Origin: CAZCBJ01 sp964496705
Lineage (GTDB): Bacteria > Chloroflexota > Anaerolineae > Anaerolineales > Anaerolineaceae
Direction: 5' to 3'
NCBI GenBank assembly: GCA_964496705.1
Contig: CAZCBJ010000059.1
Span: 1 to 18,889, forward strand
DNA length: 18,889 nucleotides
Shown here one piece after another: positions 8,055-15,571 of this stretch. Below the pieces are notes generated by a model, which saw only the letters and a program-made list of their open reading frames with translations, searched no databases and was not told the DNA's origin. Every line of letters begins with the position of its first letter. Within the stretch, counting starts at the first letter, position 1. The translations under genes and the position numbers were made by a program.

Positions 8055-9058
8055 ATATTGGGGAGCGACCTTCTCAAAACTTCACGGTTTGCTAACGCTC
8101 GTACAGCCCCCATCGCAGTACATGCCATTGGATTGTCCACCAGGTAAGCGGGGATATTTAAAGCTTTGGTCAGATATTTATCGATGCCGCGCAGTAATGA
8201 TCCCCCGCCGCACAAAGCCACGCCGCGATCGATGATATCAGAAATTAATTCTGGCGGAGTCTTTTCCAGAACTCGTTTCGCGGTTTGCACAAGTTCTCCT
8301 AACGGTTCCTGCAGAGCTTCAACGATGTCATTTGTGCTGAGGTTCACCGGGCGGGGCAAACCGGTGACCTGGTCTTGACCCTGCACTTCCATATACTGCT
8401 GATCATCTTGCGGTATAGCTGCGCCAATTCTAATCTTCAACTGCTCAGCGGTAGGCTGACCAATTAAGATACCGAATTTCTTTCGGGTATAGGTTGAGAT
8501 CGCTTCGTCCATCCGAAGACCGCCGGTCCTTGAGGTTTCTGCCGAAACGACCCCGTTCATTGCCAGAACTGCCGCCTGGTTGGTTCCCCCGCCCAAAAGA
8601 ATGATCATGTTTCCGGAAGGGGTGTTGATGGGCAGATCAACGCCCAACGCCGCCGCCAACGGTTGCTGCACCAGGAAAACCTCACGGCTTCCCGCTCCAA
8701 GACCGGCTTCATGAACCGCCCGCATCTCAACGCTGGTCACACCGTGTGGAATTGTGAGCATAATCTGCGGCCTAAAAATTTGCATTGGACCGCTGACTCG
8801 TTTTATCGCATCTTTGAGCAGGTTCTCTGTAATTTCATATTCTGCGATGACGCCATTTTGCATGGGGCGTAGAACTTCGATCGATTCTGGCACTCGCCCG
8901 TACATATCTTTTGCTGCCTGTCCCCACTCCACCATTTTCTGTTCTTCCACCACAATGGCTACCACAGTGGGTTCTTGCAGAAGAATCTGGTTTCCTTCAG
9001 CAATAACCATATTCATCGTTCCAAGATCAATCCCCAATTCGCGTGAAAAAAGCGCCAT
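8051..9058 (-). CDS. mreB: MreB-like actin homologue with altered ATPase site
   Basis: A 335-residue protein aligning over its full length with MreB: GIDLGT (9-14), LRPMQNGVIAEYE, PSGNMI, GGGT (156-159), then TAEQLKIRIG, LEKTPPELISDII and CGGGSLLRG. Several ATP-site residues differ from canonical MreB. The EEP motif that supplies the catalytic Glu is QQP (Q131-Q132), the Asp of the phosphate-2 DIGGGT is L154, and the Asp of the GGD adenosine loop is L181. The protein may bind nucleotide poorly or not hydrolyse it. MreB filaments normally direct cylindrical wall synthesis at the membrane. It follows atpC by 25 nt, so it is the last gene of the atp operon. A GAAGGGA sequence serves as ribosome binding site. 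The call as MreB family is firm; a normal shape role is not. Confidence 0.85.
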   Translation of the reverse strand: MALFSRELGIDLGTMNMVIAEGNQILLQEPTVVAIVVEEQKMVEWGQAAKDMYGRVPESIEVLRPMQNGVIAEYEITENLLKDAIKRVSGPMQIFRPQIMLTIPHGVTSVEMRAVHEAGLGAGSREVFLVQQPLAAALGVDLPINTPSGNMIILLGGGTNQAAVLAMNGVVSAETSRTGGLRMDEAISTYTRKKFGILIGQPTAEQLKIRIGAAIPQDDQQYMEVQGQDQVTGLPRPVNLSTNDIVEALQEPLGELVQTAKRVLEKTPPELISDIIDRGVALCGGGSLLRGIDKYLTKALNIPAYLVDNPMACTAMGAVRALANREVLRRSLPNI

Positions 9059-9083
9059 GGATTCCCGGTCCCTTCTTTAAAGC

Positions 9084-9512
9084 CTAAAATCGTTGACTCC
9101 GGCCTTGCCGGTAACGCCTGGCAGCATTGATAAATAAATTCGCTCGATTAATTGTTGACCTTAAATTCAACAAAGCGTCATCATCAGAACCCGTTCCGCG
9201 GGATAACGCCTCTTCAGCATCTTTGCGAGCGGACTCCACCTTTTGTATATCAATATCCATGACATTGTCGGCGTCATCCGCAAGTATTGTGACTTGATCT
9301 GGTTGTACTTCTGCAACCCCACCCGCCACCGCAAATCGCTCTTCACGTCCTTTCAATCGCACTGTGATTACCCCGTATTGCACCGTGGTTAAAACAGGCG
9401 AATGATTAGGCAAAATCCCCATTTCTCCATCCGCGCCAAGCAAGATGACTATGTCCACATCATCCGCAAAGACGACCCTTTCTTGAGTCACGATTTCACA
9501 ACGAATAGCCAT
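9084..9512 (-). CDS. atpC: F1 ATP synthase epsilon subunit
   Basis: A 142-residue protein. Residues 1-85 form the beta-sandwich domain: IRCEIVTQERVVF, then ADGEMGILPNHSPVLTTVQYG and FAVAGGVAEV. The C-terminal two-helix region ends with NRANLFINAARRYR. The epsilon subunit joins the gamma stalk to the c-ring and can inhibit ATP hydrolysis. It starts 14 nt after the atpD stop without an obvious ribosome binding site, so it is probably translationally coupled. The mreB-like gene follows by 25 nt. Confidence 0.95.
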   Translation of the reverse strand: MAIRCEIVTQERVVFADDVDIVILLGADGEMGILPNHSPVLTTVQYGVITVRLKGREERFAVAGGVAEVQPDQVTILADDADNVMDIDIQKVESARKDAEEALSRGTGSDDDALLNLRSTINRANLFINAARRYRQGRSQRF

Positions 9513-9526
9513 TAGGTTTATCGCAA

Positions 9527-10921
9527 TTATATTAGGCTTTTTGCTTTTTCCAGCACATCGTCTATGGTTCCCACCATGTAAAAGGCCTGCTCTGGGATCG
9601 CATCATGCTTTCCGTCCAAAATCTCCCGAAATCCACGGACGGTCTCCCGAATGGGCACATACTCACCTTTGACAGGTGAAAATTGCTCCGCAACAAACAT
9701 CGGTTGAGAAAGAAAGCGTTCGATTTTTCTGGCCCTGCCAACAACCACCCGATCATCCTCACTCAGTTCATCGATCCCCAGGATGGCGATGATATCCTGT
9801 AAATCCTTGTATCGTTGCAGCACCCGCTGCACCTCTCGAGCGGTAGTGTAATGTTCAACCCCGACGATATTCGGATCCAAAATTCGCGAGGTCGAGTTGA
9901 GCGGATCGACTGCAGGGTACAAAGATTTTTCGGCAATCGATCGCTCCAACGCAATGGTCGCGTCGAGGTGTGTGAAAGTCGCCACCGGGGCTGGGTCTGA
10001 ATAATCATCTGCCGGTACATACACAGCCTGCATGGAAGTGATCGAACCAGTTTTGGTCGACGTGATGCGTTCCTGCAATTCACCCATCTCGGTGGCAAGA
10101 GTCGGTTGATATCCAACCGCTGAAGGCATTCGCCCTAATAGTGCAGACACTTCCGAACCTGACATGGTAAAACGGAAAATATTGTCAATGAAGAGCAGAA
10201 CATCCATGCTTTGATCACGGAAAAACTCAGCCATGCTTAAGGCGGTCAACGCGACGCGTAAACGCACCCCTGAAGGTTCGTTCATCTGTCCAAAAACCAT
10301 AACGGTATCTTTCATTACTCCCGATTCTTGCATTTCTCGATAAAGCTGAGTGCCTTCCCGAGTGCGTTCTCCGACACCCGCAAAAACCGATTTACCTTTA
10401 TGAACTGTCGCAATTGAATGGATGAGCTCTTGAATGACGACCGTTTTCCCGACCCCGGCCCCACCAAATATGCCTGTTTTCCCTCCTTTTGTGAAAGGCG
10501 CAATCAGGTCAATAACTTTCAATCCGGTTTCGAAAACTTCCACTTGAGTGGCCTGCTCGTCAAAACGAGGCGCTGGACGGTGAATGGGATAAAAAACATC
10601 AGCCTCCACAGGTCCTTTATGGTCAATTGGCCTGCCAAGGACATTAAAAATCCGTCCCAGAGTTGCCGGTCCTACCGGCACTTTGATCGGCGCATAAGTA
10701 CGCCGCGCCATAATCCCGCGCGGCAATCCATCAGTGCTGTCCATCGCGACACAGCGAACAAGATCATTACCAAGATGTTTTTGAACTTCCAATACCAGCA
10801 GTTCTTCTTCCAGAGTGACCACTTCGATGGCTTCATACAATTCGGGCAGATTTCCTCTGGGAAAGGCTATATCCACCACACTGCCAAAAACCTGCGCAAC
10901 ATGCCCGTTATGTTCATTCAT
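9527..10921 (-). CDS. atpD: F1 ATP synthase beta subunit
   Basis: The catalytic subunit, 464 residues from ATG at 10921. Walker A GGAGVGKT is at 153-160, GERTREG with the catalytic Glu at 184-190, and Walker B VLLFIDN at 241-247. GSEVSALLGRMPSAVGYQP and the C-terminal DELSEDD loop, a variant of DELSEED, are present. The open frame continues to a TTG at 10936, but that TTGGAG is better read as the ribosome binding site (GGAG, 9 nt before ATG), so I use the ATG. It lies 32 nt after atpG and 14 nt before atpC. Synthesises ATP from ADP and phosphate at the F1 head, using ion flow through F0, which is not encoded here. Confidence 0.97.
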   Translation of the reverse strand: MNEHNGHVAQVFGSVVDIAFPRGNLPELYEAIEVVTLEEELLVLEVQKHLGNDLVRCVAMDSTDGLPRGIMARRTYAPIKVPVGPATLGRIFNVLGRPIDHKGPVEADVFYPIHRPAPRFDEQATQVEVFETGLKVIDLIAPFTKGGKTGIFGGAGVGKTVVIQELIHSIATVHKGKSVFAGVGERTREGTQLYREMQESGVMKDTVMVFGQMNEPSGVRLRVALTALSMAEFFRDQSMDVLLFIDNIFRFTMSGSEVSALLGRMPSAVGYQPTLATEMGELQERITSTKTGSITSMQAVYVPADDYSDPAPVATFTHLDATIALERSIAEKSLYPAVDPLNSTSRILDPNIVGVEHYTTAREVQRVLQRYKDLQDIIAILGIDELSEDDRVVVGRARKIERFLSQPMFVAEQFSPVKGEYVPIRETVRGFREILDGKHDAIPEQAFYMVGTIDDVLEKAKSLI

Positions 10922-10953
10922 CACAAATTGCTCCAAATAAAGATCACAAAGAT

Positions 10954-11853
10954 TTAGACTTCCACTTTTTGCAAAGCTTCAGCCCCCCCGGCAATATCCA
11001 GAATATCATTGGTGATGGTCTGCTGGCGAAACTTATTATACTCAAGCTGCAGATAACTCCTCAGCTCTTCTGCGTTCTCGGTTGCATTGTGCATGGTGAC
11101 CATCCGCGCAGCATGTTCGCTCGCCTGAGAAGATAATATGGACTGATAAATCTGCAATGCCGTAAAACGTGGGACGATTTGATCCAACAGACCACCCTCG
11201 TCCGGTTCATAGGTGAAGACTGAATTCGTTTTATTGTGAGTGACATTAAACGAATTAACTCCCGACTTTTCATAAACAACTTCCAATGGAAGCAATTTTC
11301 TTACGACCACTTCCTGCTTCACCATGCTGGTGAATTCTGTATAGAACAAAAAAACGCTGTCATACACACCTGAAACATAATCGTCTACCGCCAATTTTCC
11401 TATGGCAGACACATCTTTGTAAGTCGGCGGCGATGGGATGCGCATAAACTCGGCAACAACCTTCTTCCTGCGCCGCACCAGCATATCCCTTCCTTTTCTT
11501 CCGACAACCACAAAAGATACGGGCTGCGCGATTTGCTGCAAATATTGCAGACAGGTTCTAACCACATTCATATTATATGCGCCAGCCAGACCGCGATCTC
11601 CCGTGATCAAGACTGCAAGGATATTCTGAACAACCGGGCGCTGATTCAACAAGGGGTGTATATTATTCGTCCCGGGTTGGCGGGCGAGGTGCACCAAAAG
11701 CTTCCACGCCTTTTCAGAATAGGGACGCGAAGCAGCCACTGCCTGCATAGCCCGACGCACTTTACTGGCACTCACCGCTTCGAGAGCGCGGGTTACCTGC
11801 GAAATATTTTTTACGCTTCGGATGCGAAGCCGCATTTCACGTGCCGAAGGCAT
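10954..11853 (-). CDS. atpG: F1 ATP synthase gamma subunit
   Basis: A 300-residue reading from ATG at 11853 (MPSAREMRLRIRSVKNISQV) matches the N-terminal helix of the gamma family. ITGDRGLAGAYN and the C-terminal helix with FRQQTITNDILDIAGGAEAL are also typical. The frame is open back to 11961, but those extra 36 residues overlap atpA and are not family-like. AAGGAAAA precedes the chosen start, 10 nt after the atpA stop. Gamma is the rotating central shaft that couples F0 to the alpha3-beta3 head. Confidence 0.95.
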   Translation of the reverse strand: MPSAREMRLRIRSVKNISQVTRALEAVSASKVRRAMQAVAASRPYSEKAWKLLVHLARQPGTNNIHPLLNQRPVVQNILAVLITGDRGLAGAYNMNVVRTCLQYLQQIAQPVSFVVVGRKGRDMLVRRRKKVVAEFMRIPSPPTYKDVSAIGKLAVDDYVSGVYDSVFLFYTEFTSMVKQEVVVRKLLPLEVVYEKSGVNSFNVTHNKTNSVFTYEPDEGGLLDQIVPRFTALQIYQSILSSQASEHAARMVTMHNATENAEELRSYLQLEYNKFRQQTITNDILDIAGGAEALQKVEV

Positions 11854-11863
11854 GCTGTTTTCC

Positions 11864-13534
11864 TTATGCCTCGGGTTTCCATGATAATTGAAACGCCGCC
11901 AGTGCGTTGGACAATTTTGTCTCCAGAACCGGTGATAATACCTTCGTGGTGGTAATTTCATTCACGATATCTGGATATGATGTGTCCATGTAATTTAATA
12001 ATGTTTTTTCCCACATTCGTATCTGGTCCACCGGAATATTATCAATAAAACCGCGTGTACCGGCAAATAAAACAATCACCTGGGCAGCCATATCCATCGG
12101 TTGATATTGAGGCTGTTTTAATAGTTCCTGCAACCTTTGCCCGCGGTTAAGCATTGACTGGGTAGCTTTATCCAGATCTGAGCCAAATTGGGCGAAGGCA
12201 GCCATTTCCCGAAAAGAGGCCATATCCATACGCAGGCTTCCAGCAACCCGTTTGGTGGCTTTCGTCTGTGCATCACCGCCCACACGAGATACGGAGATAC
12301 CCACATTAACTGCTGGACGGATGCCGGCGTTGAACAGATTGCCTTCAAGATAAATCTGACCATCAGTGATAGAAATAACATTCGTGGGGACGTAGGCCGA
12401 AACATCGCCCAGAAGCGTTTCGATGATAGGCAAGGCGGTCAGAGATCCACCGCTGCCCTTGACCTTGACGATCTTGTGCCCATCCTTTTCGGGGAGCTCA
12501 TCCAATCCACTCGCAGCATCATGGAAAGCGCGCGGACCGCCATACACCAAGTTGTTGACACTGTCCTTTGCGTATGCCTGTGTGTCCGGGTAAGTCGCCG
12601 GCACAATCACAAATTGATCGGCCAATCGTGCAGCCCTCTCCAGCAGTCTTGAATGTAGATAGAACAAGTCACCGGGATATGCCTCGCGCCCGGGAGGACG
12701 CCGCAAAAGCAAACTGACCTGCCGATACGCCCAGGCATGCTTGGATAAATCGTCGTAAACAATCAATGCATCCCGGCCTGATTCCATGAATTCTTCACCA
12801 ATTGCGCAGCCAGCATATGGAGCGATATATTGCAGACCAGCTGCTTCATCCGCTGAAGCCACCACTACGATGGTATGTTCCATCGCACCAAATTGTTCAA
12901 ATATATTAATTAACCGAGCCACCGCTGCTTTCTTTTGACCGATGGCTACGTAAATGCACAATAAATCCTTACCCCGTTGGTTAATGATTGTATCAACTGC
13001 CAGCGCGGTTTTTCCAGTTTGGCGGTCGCCGATAATGAGTTCTCGTTGACCTCGCCCAATGGGGATCATTGCATCAATGGCTTTGATTCCGGTTTGCACC
13101 GGAGTGTTGACATCCTGACGCTCCACAACCCCTGCCGCTATCCGTTCAATTGGCCGGAACCGAGTGTAGGTAATGGGTCCTTTGCCATCGACCGGCTCTC
13201 CCAATGCGTTCACCGCCCTGCCAATTAATCCATCCCCAACCGGCACCGAGGCAATCCGACCGGTTGAATAAACTTTCGTTCCTTCACGTATCTCATCATA
13301 ATCACCTAGGATGATGATACCCACGTGATCAACTGCTAGGTTAAATGCAATTCCTTTGACGCCATTCTCAAATTCAACCAACTGATGAGAGCGGACCTTC
13401 TGAAGACCCGCAGCTCTGGCAATTCCATCGCCAGCCTCGATCACTACACCCTCTTCGCGCACCTCAACTTTTGTTGTGTATGACGCAATTTTCTGCTGCA
13501 GCTCATTGGTTAAATAAGAAATGCTTTCAGACAT
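11864..13534 (-). CDS. atpA: F1 ATP synthase alpha subunit with internal insertion
   Basis: A 556-residue alpha subunit, about 50 longer than the usual 500-515. The nucleotide-binding loop GDRQTGKT is at 169-176, AIGQKKA at 198-204, and the conserved SRVGGDAQTKA and VAGSLRMDM follow. The usual short junction between LLERAARLAD and GGGSLTALPIIE is expanded by roughly 51 residues (about 307-358), starting QFVIVPATYPDTQAYAKDS and ending KIVKVKG. The rest aligns without gaps, so the insertion is clean. GGAGGAAGG precedes ATG. It is the first gene of the operon, behind its own promoter; atpH, atpF, atpE and atpB, which normally precede it, are absent. Alpha holds the non-catalytic nucleotide sites. 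Confidence 0.96.
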   Translation of the reverse strand: MSESISYLTNELQQKIASYTTKVEVREEGVVIEAGDGIARAAGLQKVRSHQLVEFENGVKGIAFNLAVDHVGIIILGDYDEIREGTKVYSTGRIASVPVGDGLIGRAVNALGEPVDGKGPITYTRFRPIERIAAGVVERQDVNTPVQTGIKAIDAMIPIGRGQRELIIGDRQTGKTALAVDTIINQRGKDLLCIYVAIGQKKAAVARLINIFEQFGAMEHTIVVVASADEAAGLQYIAPYAGCAIGEEFMESGRDALIVYDDLSKHAWAYRQVSLLLRRPPGREAYPGDLFYLHSRLLERAARLADQFVIVPATYPDTQAYAKDSVNNLVYGGPRAFHDAASGLDELPEKDGHKIVKVKGSGGSLTALPIIETLLGDVSAYVPTNVISITDGQIYLEGNLFNAGIRPAVNVGISVSRVGGDAQTKATKRVAGSLRMDMASFREMAAFAQFGSDLDKATQSMLNRGQRLQELLKQPQYQPMDMAAQVIVLFAGTRGFIDNIPVDQIRMWEKTLLNYMDTSYPDIVNEITTTKVLSPVLETKLSNALAAFQLSWKPEA

Positions 13535-13543
13535 CCTTCCTCC

Positions 13544-13566
13544 ATACCCAATCGTCCATCGGGTAT
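13544..13566 (-). promoter_or_regulatory. Small hairpin in the atpA leader, next to the ribosome binding site
   Basis: ATACCC (13544-13549) and GGGTAT (13561-13566) form a 6-bp inverted repeat with an 11-nt loop. The stem abuts the GGAGGAAGG ribosome binding site of atpA, so it could modulate access. It is short and may be chance. Confidence 0.3.
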
Positions 13567-13612
13567 TTACCTTTCATAACAAATAATAATGCCAGGGAAC
13601 GGGCAGATTGGA

Positions 13613-13641
13613 ATGATACCAGAAAGACCTAAGGTAGTCCA
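13613..13641 (-). promoter_or_regulatory. Promoter of the atpAGDC-mreB operon
   Basis: On the minus strand a -35-like TGGACT (13636-13641) and a -10 TATCAT (13613-13618) are 17 bp apart. The -10 is extended by TGG directly before it. The transcript would start near 13606 and have a leader of about 70 nt. This is the only sizeable gap (145 nt) between ruvA and mreB, so it marks the break between the ruv and atp units. The gap carries no other gene. Confidence 0.55.
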
Positions 13642-13679
13642 GTTCATGCAATCCGCGATAGAATTGAAATGGTAAATAT

Positions 13680-14255
13680 CTATCCAGAAAAATATTGAAG
13701 TGCCAGACGCAGTCTCGTCTCGACATCCTGTGGGGTATCTCGGGGTATGGATTGGAGTGCTGCTTGGGCTTCCACAACGCTGTATCCCAGTCCGGTTAAT
13801 GCATCCAACACCTCTGAGTCCACCTCAAAGGCTTGTATGCCTAAAGTTTCCAATCCCCCTTTCACTTTACCTTGCAGATGCAAAAATACTTTTTGAGCCC
13901 CTTTCTTGCCAATTCCGGGCACACGGGCAAAAATTTCAGGCTGTTCACTCAATACGGCCCGCCGAATTGCGTCCACCGAGAGAGTGGAAAGAGCCGCCAG
14001 AGCTGTCTTGGGTCCAATCCCATTCGCTCCCAGTAAAAGGCCGAAGAACTCCCGTTCTTCCTCCGAGTGAAAACCATACAGGCTCAGTGCATCTTCCCTG
14101 ACGACCAAATGTGTATATAAAAGAATTCTATCTCCCACGCCGACCGAAGTTCGAAGCAGCACCGGGACATAGATCATGAATCCCACACCGCCCACCTCCA
14201 CCACAATACTTTCGTCCGATACGGAGAGTATTTCGCCATGTAAAGATGAAATCAT
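13680..14255 (-). CDS. ruvA: Holliday junction branch migration protein RuvA
   Basis: A 191-residue RuvA, normal length, from ATG at 14255 (MISSLHGEIL). The N-terminal OB fold spans residues about 1-62. The two helix-hairpin-helix motifs are LLLGANGIGPKTALAALS and IFARVPGIGKKGAQKVF. Domain III, which contacts RuvB, contains DALTGLGYSVVEAQAAL. RuvA binds four-way DNA junctions and loads RuvB. The open frame reaches 14345, but GAGGTG seven bases before the chosen ATG and family alignment favour the shorter form. It begins 7 nt after the RNA methyltransferase stop. ruvB is not in the window. Confidence 0.95.
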   Translation of the reverse strand: MISSLHGEILSVSDESIVVEVGGVGFMIYVPVLLRTSVGVGDRILLYTHLVVREDALSLYGFHSEEEREFFGLLLGANGIGPKTALAALSTLSVDAIRRAVLSEQPEIFARVPGIGKKGAQKVFLHLQGKVKGGLETLGIQAFEVDSEVLDALTGLGYSVVEAQAALQSIPRDTPQDVETRLRLALQYFSG

Positions 14256-14262
14256 GTTCACC

Positions 14263-15078
14263 TCACTGTCCGGGCTTCCAAATTGGCCTGCCCAGGCGCT
14301 GGTTGAATATTTCATATAGCACAACTGCCGCTGCAACTGCGACATTCAATGAATCGCTGCTGCCGATCATCGGGATTCGCACCACCCCGGCGCATGCTGA
14401 AAAATGCAACGGCTGTAATCCTTGCCGTTCACTACCCATTAAAAGAATCATGCGATGAGGATAAATGAAATTCTGATAATCCATTTCAGCAGCATCCGAT
14501 GTGCCGATCAAATCAATATGGTTTTCTACTGCCCAAGTAGAAAAGCTTAAAAATGAACATTCGATAAGCTCAAGGTGAAATATCGACCCCATACTGGAGC
14601 GAACTGCCGTTGGGTCATAAGCATCTGTGCAATGGTCCAGTAGAATTATCCCTTTTCCCCCTACTGCATCCAGGGTTCTCATGATAGTTCCCAGATTACC
14701 TGGATCAGCAATTGAGTCGAGCGCCACATACATACGTTGTGGGTCATATTCAAGCTCTTCGAGCTTTTTTTCCTTTTGATGGATGACTGCCCCCATACCC
14801 TGTGGATGTTCCTTGAGGCTGAAGGATTGCATTACTGACCGACTCACCTCTATGATATCTAAGCCTTGAGCCTGGAAATGATCCGCCAAATGCAACCCAT
14901 ATTCACTTTCGAGTAACTCACGACACAGGATTATGTGGTCAATTTCTGCTCCCGACTGCGCTGCTTCACCTATGATTCGTAAACCTTCCACATAATATTT
15001 GCGCTGGGATTCTCGCTCCTTACGTTCACGTAATTTGCGGATGGACTTAATCAATGGATTGGATGGGCTGCTGATCAT
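14263..15078 (-). CDS. TrmH/SpoU-family RNA 2'-O-methyltransferase
   Basis: A 271-residue SPOUT methyltransferase. The N-terminal substrate-binding region has KYYVEGLRIIGEA (28-40). The three SAM-binding knot motifs follow: DPGNLGTIMRT (125-135), LLMGSERQGL (212-221) and VRIPMIGSSDSLNVAVAAA (233-251). The family methylates ribose 2'-OH in rRNA or tRNA; the exact site cannot be told. ATG at 15078 overlaps the ruvC stop in ATGA, so the two are translationally coupled. It is embedded between ruvC and ruvA, and its stop abuts the ruvA ribosome binding site. Confidence 0.92.
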   Translation of the reverse strand: MISSPSNPLIKSIRKLRERKERESQRKYYVEGLRIIGEAAQSGAEIDHIILCRELLESEYGLHLADHFQAQGLDIIEVSRSVMQSFSLKEHPQGMGAVIHQKEKKLEELEYDPQRMYVALDSIADPGNLGTIMRTLDAVGGKGIILLDHCTDAYDPTAVRSSMGSIFHLELIECSFLSFSTWAVENHIDLIGTSDAAEMDYQNFIYPHRMILLMGSERQGLQPLHFSACAGVVRIPMIGSSDSLNVAVAAAVVLYEIFNQRLGRPIWKPGQ

Positions 15079-15566
15079 TCAGTTGCTAGTGTATTCATCC
15101 GATAGGTCGAAAGATGACAAATCGCAATCGCCAGTGCGTCAGCAGCATCATCCGGCCGGGGAAGATCAGATAATTGCAGCAATGCTTTCACCATCGATTG
15201 CACTTGATGCTTTCCTGCGCCGCCATAACCTGCCACGGCTTGTTTCACCTCAACAGGATTGTATTCTGCCATAGGGATTCCCAGCTCCGCCAGAGTTAAT
15301 AATGCCACCCCGCGCGCTTGGCCAACAGCCATTGCGGTGGTCACGTTTTTAGAAAAAAATAATTTCTCCACCGCACCATAATCAGGACGGTGGAGAGTTA
15401 ATACTTGGTTTAATTGGCGATATAGAGACAGTAGACGCAGTTCGAGGGGCTGATTGGCCGGTGTTAGAATCACACCATAAGCAATCGCATGGTACCCTTC
15501 AGGTGTTTCAGCCACCACTCCAAAACCGGTTGTCGCCGTTCCTGGGTCAATACCAACCACAAGCAT
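15075..15566 (-). CDS. ruvC: Crossover junction endodeoxyribonuclease RuvC
   Basis: A 163-residue resolvase with the RNase H-like acidic residues in place: D7 in GIDPGT, E67 in VEKLFF, and D140 and D143 in RPDDAADALA. VGQARGVALL and YNPVEVKQAVAGYGGAGKHQV are typical. RuvC cuts Holliday junctions made by recombination after RuvAB migrates them. It starts 5 nt after the yebC stop and overlaps the methyltransferase start, so all are in one operon. Confidence 0.95.
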   Translation of the reverse strand: MLVVGIDPGTATTGFGVVAETPEGYHAIAYGVILTPANQPLELRLLSLYRQLNQVLTLHRPDYGAVEKLFFSKNVTTAMAVGQARGVALLTLAELGIPMAEYNPVEVKQAVAGYGGAGKHQVQSMVKALLQLSDLPRPDDAADALAIAICHLSTYRMNTLATE

Positions 15567-15571
15567 GCTAT

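Noticed and set aside
10922..10936. Upstream TTG start for atpD
   Set aside because: TTGGAG there is better explained as the ribosome binding site for the ATG at 10921, and the extra five residues are not conserved.
10931..10955. Direct repeats of TCACAA-like sequence near the atpD start as a Rex operator
   Set aside because: The copies are in the same orientation and not a TTGTGA-N-TCACAA palindrome, so they do not fit a Rex site.
10418..10957. 179-residue open frame on the plus strand
   Set aside because: It lies antisense to atpD, whose full-length family match is unambiguous. The translated sequence is His/Arg/Phe-rich without any motif.
11854..11961. 36-residue N-terminal extension of atpG
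   Set aside because: It overlaps the atpA 3' end and is not gamma-like. A ribosome binding site precedes the ATG at 11853.
12188..12652. 154-residue open frame on the plus strand
   Set aside because: It is antisense to atpA, with no ribosome binding site and no family features.
13700..14101. 133-residue open frame on the plus strand
   Set aside because: It is antisense to ruvA and is explained by the codon pattern of that gene.
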